From contig WGAQ01000074.1 in NCBI GenBank assembly GCA_015494735.1, positions 1 to 5,797 of the forward strand: 5,797 bases of DNA, in the 5' to 3' direction. The position numbers were made by a program, and so were the translations under genes. Below the pieces are notes generated by a model. It did not search any database and was not told the DNA's origin. It saw nothing but the letters and a program-made list of their open reading frames with translations. Below are positions 1 through 5,405 of this stretch, one piece after another; position 1 is the stretch's first letter; every line of letters starts with the position of its first letter. The DNA is from Caldifarciminota bacterium (lineage in GTDB: Bacteria > Hydrothermota > Hydrothermia > LBFQ01 > DSFT01).

Positions 1-742
1 ACAGGTTGGAGCCTGCCACGTTTCCGAGGGCCATGTCCGGTTTGCCCCTGTATGCGGCGACGGCGGATGTTATCAGTTCCGGAAGGGATGTCCCCACGGC
101 GATGAAGAACAGGCCCACGAAGGCCTGGCTTATGCCCATTATCTCCGAAAGATGTATGCCGCTATTGACCGTCATTCTGGAGCCGGCTATGAGGGCGGGA
201 ATGCCGACCGCTATAAACAGTATGGACTTCTTCAGTGGAATACCGGGACCGGTAGAGTGGTTCCTCTCCAGAAAAGCAGCGAGAAAGTACACGTATCCGA
301 TGAAGGTTATCATCAGGACCAGCCCTTCCGAGCGGCTCAGCATGGGTCTGGAGAATCCATCGAGAAGAGGGTCCATCACCATGGCGAGGAGTATGCCTGT
401 GGCCAGGAAGTTCAGCGGTATCTCCTTCCGGACGAAATCCCTGCTTATTTTCAGGGGATTTATGATGGCGGCGATGCCCAGTATGAGCAGTATGTTGGTG
501 ATGTTGGAGCCCACCACATTGCCCATGGTTATGCCGGATGCCCCCTGCAGACTGGCGAGGAGGTTTATGGTCAATTCGGGGAGGGAGGTGCCGAGGGCCA
601 CCACCGTAAGCCCTATAACCATATCCGATATTCCGGCCCTTTTCGCCAGTCCGGATGCGCCGGATATCAGGAGATCGGCTCCCTTGATGAGGATGGCCAG
701 ACCGAGCGCCATCAGCAGGATGTGCAGGAGGATTTCCAGCAT
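1..742 (-). CDS. Sodium/calcium exchanger family (CaCA, YrbG-like) membrane protein, C-terminus cut by window edge
   Basis: Visible are 247 residues of an integral membrane antiporter expected to exchange Ca2+ for Na+ or H+ across the cytoplasmic membrane. Both alpha-repeats that define the family are present: GTSLPEL at residues 51-57 followed by GNVVGSN at 74-80, and a second GTSLPEL at 217-223 followed by GNVAGSN at 240-246. The glutamates in the two GTSLPE motifs correspond to the ion ligands known from archaeal NCX_Mj. The first half has about five hydrophobic segments, then a short polar linker near 160-172 before the second inverted half, as in the YrbG type. Family members are usually 300-350 residues, so roughly the last quarter lies beyond position 1. 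The ATG at 742-740 directly follows the TAG of the upstream lipoprotein gene. A GAAGG lies 11 bases upstream, which suggests coupled translation. The family is certain; the transported ion is inferred. Confidence 0.93.
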   Translation of the reverse strand, partial: MLEILLHILLMALGLAILIKGADLLISGASGLAKRAGISDMVIGLTVVALGTSLPELTINLLASLQGASGITMGNVVGSNITNILLILGIAAIINPLKISRDFVRKEIPLNFLATGILLAMVMDPLLDGFSRPMLSRSEGLVLMITFIGYVYFLAAFLERNHSTGPGIPLKKSILFIAVGIPALIAGSRMTVNSGIHLSEIMGISQAFVGLFFIAVGTSLPELITSAVAAYRGKPDMALGNVAGSNL

Positions 743-1666
743 CTATTTGCGGGCCTTCTTTACTCGACCGTACCGCAGGGTTATGTATCCGGGTTTCGTG
801 GGGTCACCGGGGTAATAGAAGTCCAGAATCTGGAAAGCATATCGCAGGGTATCGTTCTTCTCCAGTATATAGACCTCTTTGCGGGGGACCAGTTTGCCCC
901 AGCTATCGACTGTGAACCACCTGTCTCCCAGGAGGGAGAGGTATCTGTCCGTATAGAAGTCGTCCCTGTCCCTGTTCTCGTGGAGAACCAGCCCCGATGC
1001 CGCAGTTATGGTATTATCCACGCTGTCCCCGATGGACACGGCCACCCCCAGCCCCCTGAAGATGTTGAGGTAGGGGATGCCGTTGCGGAATTTTATGTGG
1101 TAAATCGGGTCGTATTCGCTCCGGGGCTCCACCTTCTGCATCGTCAGTATATTCACGTACGAGTTGGCGTAATTGGTGATGATTCTTCTCCTGCCGGAGC
1201 CCTCGATTATCAGCGTGTCGGGTGTTATTCGAACGAACTTCCTCTCCACCACCTTTCCATACGGCAGGCGGAAATAGACCTTCCTCCCCTCCAGTTTATT
1301 CCAGATGCTCTTCAGGTAGAGGAACTGGCTGTCCCTGGTGAATACCCGCGGATATACGGTCTCCTCCAGGTTGGGGGATGTGGTTTTGGCGATGTGGAGC
1401 CCGGGATTCACCAGAATGAACGGCTGGCGCACGAATCGAAGGCTATCCCCCTCTTTGAATGCCACCGGTACGGTCATGAGGAGCAGGTCGTAATCGCCCG
1501 TGCCGTCGAAGGAGAAGTAAACCGGTCTCTCGATGATGCTGGTGTTGATGAATGTGTCTTTGATAAAGGCCAGTTCTATGTAATTCCTGTTCCTCTGCTC
1601 TATGGCCTTCTTCTGCTCGCAGGCGGTCAGGAGGGCTATGATAATCAGGGGGAGGAGGTTCCTCAT
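743..1666 (-). CDS. Putative lipoprotein with HmuY-like C-terminal region
   Basis: A 307-residue exported lipoprotein. The N-terminus MRNLLPLIIIALLTAC is a typical lipoprotein signal peptide with lipobox LLTAC and the acylated cysteine at residue 16. Position +2 is Glu rather than Asp, so nothing signals inner-membrane retention. The rest is soluble and rich in short beta-like stretches. The end, about residues 264-302 (EVYILEKNDTLRYAFQI, then YYPGDPTKPGYITLRYG), reads like the closing strands of the HmuY family. In that family a 'VY.I...DGKYYKLQ..SYY' strand pair is followed by 'GYITFRY'. HmuY proteins of Bacteroidota are outer-surface lipoproteins that bind haem or similar ligands. No haem-ligating histidine pair can be assigned here, so ligand and role are open. 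The start is supported by GAGGAGGT about 12 bases upstream, inside the 3' end of the methyltransferase gene. It abuts the exchanger gene. The lipoprotein call is strong; the HmuY relation is moderate and made by eye. Confidence 0.75.
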   Translation of the reverse strand: MRNLLPLIIIALLTACEQKKAIEQRNRNYIELAFIKDTFINTSIIERPVYFSFDGTGDYDLLLMTVPVAFKEGDSLRFVRQPFILVNPGLHIAKTTSPNLEETVYPRVFTRDSQFLYLKSIWNKLEGRKVYFRLPYGKVVERKFVRITPDTLIIEGSGRRRIITNYANSYVNILTMQKVEPRSEYDPIYHIKFRNGIPYLNIFRGLGVAVSIGDSVDNTITAASGLVLHENRDRDDFYTDRYLSLLGDRWFTVDSWGKLVPRKEVYILEKNDTLRYAFQILDFYYPGDPTKPGYITLRYGRVKKARK

Positions 1667-1676
1667 ACCGATAATT

Positions 1677-2465
1677 TTACCTCCTCTCTATGAGGACGAA
1701 TCTCTCCATGCCATAGATGTCCCTTTCTATCCGTGCGCGGGGGAAGTCTTCCATTATCCTCCGGATGAACGGGCGGGACGATTCCAGCAACACGAAACCC
1801 CTATCGGACAGGTGCTCCATCGCTTCTTTCAGGAATTCTATGAGGGTGTCGAGAGTGGAAACCAGGGCCATCTCCGGCTCCACTTTCACCTTCGGTGGCA
1901 GGGAATGGTACTCCTCCGGAAGGACGTATGGATGGTTCCAGATAATCAGGTCCCACTTTCCTCCCACGGCTTCGAGCCTGTCTCCCACGAACAGGAAGAC
2001 TCTGTCCGCCGCTCCGGAACTCCTGACGTTCATGGAGGCCACCTGAATGGCTCCGGAAGACAGATCGCTGGCGAATACTGGTCTGTCGCCCTCTGTGGCT
2101 ATGCTTATGGCTATTGCTCCACTCCCCGTTCCCACCTCGAGAATCCTCTCCAGACCCCTTTCCCCTATCAGTCGCAAAGCGATATCCACGAGGTGTTCCG
2201 TTTCGTTCCTGGGGATGAGGACCCTCTCGTCCACGTACAGCACCAGATTCCGGAAGAAGGCCTTTCTGAAGATGTATTCCACCGGATATCGCCGGGCTGC
2301 TTCTATGTATGGTTTCACCTTCTCCAGTTCCTGAGGGGATATGCCCTTTATCCTGACATCCTCCAGAGACCTTCCCAGCACCTCCAGCAGTATGAAGTTG
2401 ATTTCGTAATAAGAAAGGTCCGCGTTCGTTATGCTATCCAATATTCCTGAATTGAAGTATGGCAC
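1677..2465 (-). CDS. prmC: PrmC/HemK-type protein-glutamine N5-methyltransferase, divergent motifs
   Basis: A 262-residue SAM-dependent methyltransferase of the PrmC family, which methylates the GGQ glutamine of peptide release factors in the cytoplasm. Length and layout fit: a helical N-terminal domain (about 1-75, with the PVEYI element at 61-65), the VLIPRNETEHLV linker (82-93), SAM motif I EVGTGSGAI (110-118), acidic Asp134 after motif I, and the catalytic-loop position at 177-180. Several hallmark positions differ. PRPETE is PRNETE; NPPY is NHPY; the usual 'YEP..AL.GG.DGL' is VEPEMALVSTLDTL (195-208); and the late EIG is ESS (228-230). The start is GTG at 2465, immediately after GGAGG, overlapping marC by 32 bases. 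A TTG at 2441 overlapping the marC TAG would give 254 residues with a normal N-terminus. The family is clear. Whether release factors are still the substrate is uncertain; another NPPY-class amino-methyltransferase role is possible. Confidence 0.85.
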   Translation of the reverse strand: MPYFNSGILDSITNADLSYYEINFILLEVLGRSLEDVRIKGISPQELEKVKPYIEAARRYPVEYIFRKAFFRNLVLYVDERVLIPRNETEHLVDIALRLIGERGLERILEVGTGSGAIAISIATEGDRPVFASDLSSGAIQVASMNVRSSGAADRVFLFVGDRLEAVGGKWDLIIWNHPYVLPEEYHSLPPKVKVEPEMALVSTLDTLIEFLKEAMEHLSDRGFVLLESSRPFIRRIMEDFPRARIERDIYGMERFVLIERR

Positions 2466-3027
2466 CCTCCACCCCCTTCCTTATGAGCATTACCCCTATG
2501 GCGGCCAGCAGAATCAGCATTATTTTGGATATAGCATTGGAGCCGCTCGTCCCCAGATACCGGACCAGAACGGAAGAGTACCACAGGGCCAGGAATACGA
2601 TGAGGATGTTGAGGGTGAAGGAAACCAATACCATCCATACGGGGTACATGGAGGAAAGGGTGATGAGGGCTGTGAGCGTGGCGGGCCCTGCTATGAGCGG
2701 AATACCGATGGGAACGATACCCATCGAGCGGCTGGGCTTTCTCCTCCTCTTCTCCTCCGACAGGAGGTCGTTTATGGCGAGGATGAGCAGGAGGATACCC
2801 CCTGCTATCTGGAAGTCGGTTATCTCTATGCCCAGAAATGAAAGGATGTAGGAGCCACCCAGGGCGAATACGATACCCGTAATCCATGCGGTGATGGAGG
2901 CATCCAGGGCGACCTTCTTCTTCTCATCCACCTCCAGGGCTTCTGTCAGGCTTATGAATATGGGAAACAGACCGAACACATCTATGGCGACGAAGAGAGG
3001 GACGAAGGTCTGTATGAATTCCTGCAT
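2434..3027 (-). CDS. MarC family (UPF0056) integral membrane protein
   Basis: A 197-residue inner-membrane protein with six hydrophobic segments, near residues 5-27, 44-66, 72-89, 103-125, 129-153 and 168-187. This is the usual size and layout of the MarC/YchE/YhgN family. Family signatures are visible. VAIDVFGLFPIFISLT (13-28) matches the conserved N-terminal 'ID..G..P.F..LT' stretch. GIVPIGIPLIAGPATLT (103-119) is the internal repeat with the conserved IP.I.GP. The C-terminal KIMLILLAAIGVMLIRKG stretch lies around 168-185. A basic loop EEKRRRKPSR (91-100) joins the two halves. Early links to multiple antibiotic resistance were not upheld in E. coli, and the biochemical function is unknown. 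The ATG directly follows the TGA of the flavin-reductase gene, with AAGGA four bases upstream. Its 3' end overlaps the methyltransferase start. Family assignment is confident; function is not. Confidence 0.93.
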   Translation of the reverse strand: MQEFIQTFVPLFVAIDVFGLFPIFISLTEALEVDEKKKVALDASITAWITGIVFALGGSYILSFLGIEITDFQIAGGILLLILAINDLLSEEKRRRKPSRSMGIVPIGIPLIAGPATLTALITLSSMYPVWMVLVSFTLNILIVFLALWYSSVLVRYLGTSGSNAISKIMLILLAAIGVMLIRKGVEGAILQFRNIG

Positions 3028-3519
3028 TCAGTCCTTGATGGTGGTATAGTGCTTCCTGTAGTAAATCAGAGGTTTCGCATCGGTCAGTATCTCAGCATGT
3101 ATGACCTTCCCCAGGAATATGAAGTGGTCTCCGGCCTCGAAACTGTCATAGGGCTCGCATTCCATGAATGCCACCGCATCCCGGATGTAGGGAACCGCCA
3201 GATTGGGGCTGTCGGCCAGTTTTACCCTGCTGAGACGCTCCTCCATCGGAATCTTTGGGTTGGCGAATGTTCCGGATATGAGAGACTGGTTCTCCCCCAG
3301 GAGGCTCACAGTCCATCCCACCGCATACTTGAAGTGGATGAAGCTGCGGGCATTCCTGTCTATGGCCACCATAACGAGCAGGGGTTCGAGGGATATGGAA
3401 GTGAAGGAACTAACCGTAAGGCCCCCAACCTCCCCATCTGTGTCCTTCGCGATGGCCACGAACACGGGCTGGGGGACATTCCTCATGAATTCCTTAAAAG
3501 CATCGACCAGTTTCTTCAT
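3028..3519 (-). CDS. Flavin reductase-like (FMN-binding split-barrel) domain protein
   Basis: A single-domain 163-residue protein of the flavin reductase-like family (HpaC/StyB-type fold), which binds FMN or FAD and often supplies reduced flavin from NAD(P)H to a partner oxygenase. Visible markers are GGLTVSSFTSISLEPLLVMV (32-51), the family's 'G.T.SSF.S.S..PP.v.v.i' core with the second proline changed to Leu; the following IDRNARS (53-59); VSLLGENQSLISGTFA (71-86), equivalent to 'v.vL...Q..ls..FA'; and GDHFIFLGKV (130-139), equivalent to 'GDH.ifiG.V'. It ends with PLIYYRKHYTTI (150-161), the usual 'PL.y..r.y..l' closing strand. No second domain and no oxygenase gene is present in the window, so the physiological partner is unknown. 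The ATG follows the manC TGA after one base, without a clear Shine-Dalgarno, which implies reinitiation by ribosomes finishing manC. The fold is confident; the reaction is inferred. Confidence 0.9.
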   Translation of the reverse strand: MKKLVDAFKEFMRNVPQPVFVAIAKDTDGEVGGLTVSSFTSISLEPLLVMVAIDRNARSFIHFKYAVGWTVSLLGENQSLISGTFANPKIPMEERLSRVKLADSPNLAVPYIRDAVAFMECEPYDSFEAGDHFIFLGKVIHAEILTDAKPLIYYRKHYTTIKD

Positions 3520-3520
3520 T

Positions 3521-4534
3521 TCACAGGTACTCTGTTAGATGCTTTTTCTTCAGTTCTTCCACCAGTTCCTTCACCTTCTGGGCATGCTTCTTGGGAATCA
3601 CCAGGGTGGCGTCCTTCGTGTGAACGATTATCATGTCCTTCACCCCGTAGGTGGCCACGATTCCGTCCTCCGCGTATATGATGTTACCCGTTGCCTTCTT
3701 TGTTATCACCTTTCCGAACATGGTGTTGCCCGATGCATCCGGATGATATATGCGCTCCAGAGCCGTATATGCTCCTGCATCTTCCCAGTAGAAGTCCGCC
3801 TTCACCACCACGATGTTCTTCGCTTTTTCCATTATGGCGTAATCGATGGAGATATCGACAACGGAGTGGTAGAATTCCTCCATGTTCTTGCTGGATTCGT
3901 ATGCCTTCACTATGTCAGGTGCGTATCTCTCGAAGGCCTCCAGTATTGTCTTCTTCGAGAAGACGAACATCCCCGAATTCCAGTAGAAATTGCCCTTCTT
4001 CACGAATTCCGTTGCCCTTTTGATGGATGGCTTTTCGTAGAATTTCTTCACCTTTGCCACCTTCTCGTCCAGTTCCTCGCCAGCCTCGATGTATCCGTAT
4101 CCGGATTCCGGTCTGTTGGGCTTTATCCCGAATACCACTATGTGTCCCTTCGAGGCATACTCTATGCCCTTATTAACAGCCTCCACGAAGTTGGGGATGT
4201 TTCCGATGATGTGGTCCGAGGGGGTCACGAACAGAATATCCTCCGGATTTATGTCCTCTCTCTTTGCCACCCAGTAGATGGCCGGTGCTGTGTTCTTCCC
4301 GACGGGCTCGGCAATTATATCCGCATCGTTTCCTATGATGTCCCTGATAACGTCCTCTATTTCCTTCGAGGTGATTACGATGACATCTCCGAATTTGCGG
4401 GCCCTTTCATAGGCTTCGAGCACGAGGGGCTTTCCTGTAAAAATGTTGAGAACCTGTTTGGGTTTTCTTCGGCGGGAAATAGGCCAGAACCTTTCACCTT
4501 TTCCGCCTGCCAGGATAATCGAATATGTCTTCAT
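3521..4534 (-). CDS. manC: Mannose-1-phosphate guanylyltransferase (GDP-mannose pyrophosphorylase), monofunctional
   Basis: A cytoplasmic nucleotidyltransferase making GDP-mannose from mannose-1-phosphate and GTP, which feeds glycan, GDP-fucose or mannosylglycerate-type products. The 337 residues carry the full motif series: LAGGKGERFWP (8-18), RRKPKQ with the phosphate-contacting Lys (22-27), EPVGKNTAPAI (76-86), TPSDHII (104-110), GIKPNRPESGYGYI (136-149), FYEKP (165-169), WNSGMF (185-190), SIDYAIMEKA (229-238) and WEDAGAYTAL (250-259). It stops before the cupin phosphomannose-isomerase domain found in 470-residue bifunctional forms. The ATG at 4534 was chosen because MKTYSIILAGGKG matches the family N-terminus. 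The frame stays open upstream to 4696, but that stretch has no recognisable domain. Upstream of the chosen ATG there is no good Shine-Dalgarno; a -10-like TAAAAT ends seven bases before it. It is the first gene of the minus-strand cluster. The protein is rich in Lys and Glu, which fits a thermophile-type lineage. Confidence 0.95.
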   Translation of the reverse strand: MKTYSIILAGGKGERFWPISRRRKPKQVLNIFTGKPLVLEAYERARKFGDVIVITSKEIEDVIRDIIGNDADIIAEPVGKNTAPAIYWVAKREDINPEDILFVTPSDHIIGNIPNFVEAVNKGIEYASKGHIVVFGIKPNRPESGYGYIEAGEELDEKVAKVKKFYEKPSIKRATEFVKKGNFYWNSGMFVFSKKTILEAFERYAPDIVKAYESSKNMEEFYHSVVDISIDYAIMEKAKNIVVVKADFYWEDAGAYTALERIYHPDASGNTMFGKVITKKATGNIIYAEDGIVATYGVKDMIIVHTKDATLVIPKKHAQKVKELVEELKKKHLTEYL

Positions 4535-4541
4535 ATTGACA

Positions 4542-4569
4542 ATTTTAAAGCCTTCGTGTTCACGGGCAA
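4542..4569 (-). promoter_or_regulatory. Candidate sigma70-type promoter for the manC cluster, nearly leaderless
   Basis: Reading the minus strand, TTGCCC (4569-4564) is followed after 16 bases by TAAAAT (4547-4542). These match the TTGACA/TATAAT consensus at four and five of six positions. Initiation about seven bases downstream would fall at the A of the manC ATG (4534), giving a leaderless or almost leaderless message. That agrees with the absence of a Shine-Dalgarno there. Prediction from sequence only. Confidence 0.45.
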
Positions 4570-4641
4570 TAGGAAGGTTTTGGAAGTTCACCTGTGTCAT
4601 GATTTTTCGTCTGTATTCTGCCAATATATCGGGGTAATTAC

Positions 4642-4670
4642 GCATCGAAAGACATCCTGGGCTTCGATGC
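4642..4670. repeat. Perfect 8-bp inverted repeat
   Basis: GCATCGAA at 4642-4649 is the exact reverse complement of TTCGATGC at 4663-4670, separated by 13 bases. With one bulged A, an extra G-C pair extends the stem inward. It lies about 75 bases upstream of the candidate manC promoter. It could be an operator for a dimeric regulator or an RNA hairpin if transcription starts further upstream. No T-tract follows, so it is not a standard terminator. Confidence 0.5.
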
Positions 4671-4682
4671 CGGAAGCTGAAA

Positions 4683-4700
4683 GGAAATCGCATCATTTCC
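4683..4700. repeat. Perfect 6-bp inverted repeat
   Basis: GGAAAT (4683-4688) and ATTTCC (4695-4700) are exact reverse complements around a six-base centre, CGCATC. The repeat begins 13 bases after the 4642-4670 repeat, so the two form tandem potential hairpins or adjacent operator-like sites between the divergent units. On its own it could be chance. Confidence 0.3.
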
Positions 4701-4838
4701 AGAGGTGCTGCGGGAGTCGCTGCTGAATATCTGTAAGGTTTTCCAGTCTGAAACTCATCCCCCGCCCGGAAGTATGTGGCCTCACTCTATGGACTCGAGC
4801 AATAATCCCTGCTCTTCTGCTTTCATGGATGTTTTATG

Positions 4839-4915
4839 CCTCCGGATGTGGGGGCGACAGGATGCCCTGATGATACTCAAACCCTTTAACACTCATGTCG
4901 GTTTTTGTCCGGAGG
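4839..4915. repeat. Long-range perfect 8-bp inverted repeat, possible closing stem of a structured RNA
   Basis: CCTCCGGA (4839-4846) and TCCGGAGG (4908-4915) are exact reverse complements enclosing 61 bases. Inside, CGACA (4855-4859) pairs with TGTCG (4896-4900), and GGGC (4852-4855) with GCCC (4863-4866) as an overlapping alternative. On the minus strand the right-hand arm supplies a GGAGG resembling a ribosome-binding site. The repeat sits just upstream of the plus-strand promoter candidate. Function unknown. Confidence 0.4.
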
Positions 4916-4922
4916 GGCTGCA

Positions 4923-4948
4923 TTGACACTCCGGGATATCTTTATACT
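4923..4948 (+). promoter_or_regulatory. Candidate promoter for the plus-strand gene pair, short spacer
   Basis: A perfect TTGACA (4923-4928) precedes TATACT (4943-4948), which matches TATAAT at five of six positions. The spacer is only 14 bases against the usual 16-18, so either the promoter is weak or activator-dependent, or one hexamer is fortuitous. The -10-like element lies 21 bases before the start codon of the small membrane protein, allowing a short leader containing its Shine-Dalgarno. Confidence 0.4.
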
Positions 4949-4958
4949 TTCCCCCAAC

Positions 4959-4967
4959 GGGAGGTGA
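4959..4967 (+). promoter_or_regulatory. Strong Shine-Dalgarno that fixes the start of the small membrane protein
   Basis: GGGAGGTGA, nearly full complementarity to the 16S rRNA tail, ends two bases before the ATG at 4970 (GGAGG core about five bases away). It argues for translation from 4970 rather than from the upstream in-frame ATG at 4895. Confidence 0.8.
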
Positions 4968-4969
4968 AT

Positions 4970-5146
4970 ATGAAGCTGAGCAAATTCTGGCTGGCGTTCT
5001 GGATTACCTTCTTTGCCCAGATCGTGGCCCTGGTGCTGACCTACATGGGAGATGTGGTCGTAGCCACCATACTTTTCGTGGTTTCCCTGTTCATCGTTAT
5101 GCCCTGGGGGATATGGCAGTATGAAGACACACAAGGCGCAGATTAG
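4970..5146 (+). CDS. Small two-helix membrane protein, function unknown
   Basis: A 58-residue protein with a positively charged start (MKLSK), two hydrophobic helices at about residues 7-26 and 29-47 joined by a very short turn (MGD), and a polar acidic tail YEDTQGAD. This predicts a helical hairpin in the cytoplasmic membrane with both ends inside. I do not recognise the family. The strong Shine-Dalgarno at 4959-4967 and the overlap with the next gene make it a credible gene despite its size. Its last 26 bases overlap the start of the thiamine-binding-family gene, so the two are probably co-expressed and may act together, for instance as a membrane anchor or a small transporter subunit. That partnership is inferred from gene order only. 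Confidence 0.75.
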   Translation: MKLSKFWLAFWITFFAQIVALVLTYMGDVVVATILFVVSLFIVMPWGIWQYEDTQGAD

Positions 5147-5402
5147 CATATACGCTCTGGAGTACAGGGGAGACAGGGGGGATGTGATAAGGGAGTTCTG
5201 GAAGATTCTCAAGGAGCACGGAATTTCCTTCAGAAGTACGGCCCTTTCCACTCTGGCATGGGGTGAGATGGACGACCTCCTGAAGTCTCTGGAGGATGCA
5301 TACAGGCGCCTTCACAAATATGGCATCATCATGGATGTGAAGATAACTCCCATAGGCCCTCCGCCCGATTACGAAATCAGGGATGAAGAGATAAATCTTT
5401 AA
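5121..5402 (+). CDS. Thiamine-binding (MTH1187/YkoF-like) family protein
   Basis: A 93-residue cytoplasmic protein resembling the thiamine-binding family that includes archaeal MTH1187, yeast YBL001c and the repeats of Bacillus YkoF. These are small ferredoxin-like domains that assemble into tetramers. YkoF binds thiamine or HMP, while several other members have no proven ligand. Visible family features are the opening strand AQISIYAL (6-13, compare 'AQiSlYPL'), a helix (VIREFWKILKEHG, 22-34), ALSTLAWGEMDDLLKSLEDA (41-60, compare 'pmsT...Gd.devf..lk.A'), and a final strand IIMDVKITPIG (69-79). A proline-rich acidic tail follows. The ATG at 5121 lies within the upstream gene; GGGGGA nine bases before it acts as ribosome-binding site, so the pair is translationally coupled. 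A role in thiamine or HMP handling is plausible but not shown; no TPP riboswitch core is seen upstream. Confidence 0.78.
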   Translation: MKTHKAQISIYALEYRGDRGDVIREFWKILKEHGISFRSTALSTLAWGEMDDLLKSLEDAYRRLHKYGIIMDVKITPIGPPPDYEIRDEEINL

Positions 5403-5405
5403 GTG

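Larger units (their letters stand above)
4535..4969. other. Divergent intergenic region without a convincing gene
   Basis: About 435 bases separate the minus-strand manC cluster from the plus-strand pair. Short open frames exist on both strands, but they lack recognisable protein sequence and their codon use does not resemble the neighbours. The region holds three perfect inverted repeats (4642-4670, 4683-4700, 4839-4915) and candidate promoters facing outward on both sides. I find no tRNA, no SRP RNA core and no known riboswitch core. It most likely serves as a shared control region; a structured RNA cannot be excluded. Confidence 0.6.

Noticed and set aside
152..1693. A 513-codon plus-strand open frame across the exchanger and lipoprotein genes
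   Set aside because: It is antisense to two genes with clear family motifs or a signal peptide, its product is rich in Gly/His/Gln low-information sequence, and it matches nothing recognisable.
3539..4726. A 395-codon plus-strand open frame opposite manC
   Set aside because: It mirrors the manC reading frame; the minus strand carries every guanylyltransferase motif, while this product has none.
4660..4740. SRP RNA-like GCCGGAAGCTGAAAGG stretch
   Set aside because: The invariant asymmetric-loop core (GGUCCGGAAGGAAGCAGCC type) and its flanking stem are missing.
4698..4770. Minus-strand 21-codon frame (SFRLENLTDIQQRLPQHLWK) whose TGA overlaps the ATG at 4696
   Set aside because: It is preceded by a G-rich stretch and has coupled-looking geometry, but the size and lack of any family match make chance the likelier explanation.
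4802..4827. Minus-strand leader-peptide candidate (start near 4827, about 14 codons, KAEEQGLLLESIE) after a GGAGG
   Set aside because: The spacing of 12 bases is long, no attenuator follows, and it lies far from manC; too short to support.
4705..4926. A 73-codon plus-strand open frame in the divergent region
   Set aside because: It begins with GTG and has only a weak AGAG before it, its codon choice differs from the neighbours (few AGG or ATA codons), and the protein is unrecognisable.
4700..4969. TPP riboswitch upstream of the thiamine-binding-family gene
   Set aside because: The conserved CUGAGA and CUGAU-GGAUAAU core elements are absent in the right order; CCTGATGATACTCAAACCC at 4865 is only superficially similar.
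4895..4969. 25-residue upstream extension of the small membrane protein from an ATG at 4895
   Set aside because: The strong Shine-Dalgarno and the promoter-like elements lie within this stretch, so translation from 4970 is much more likely.
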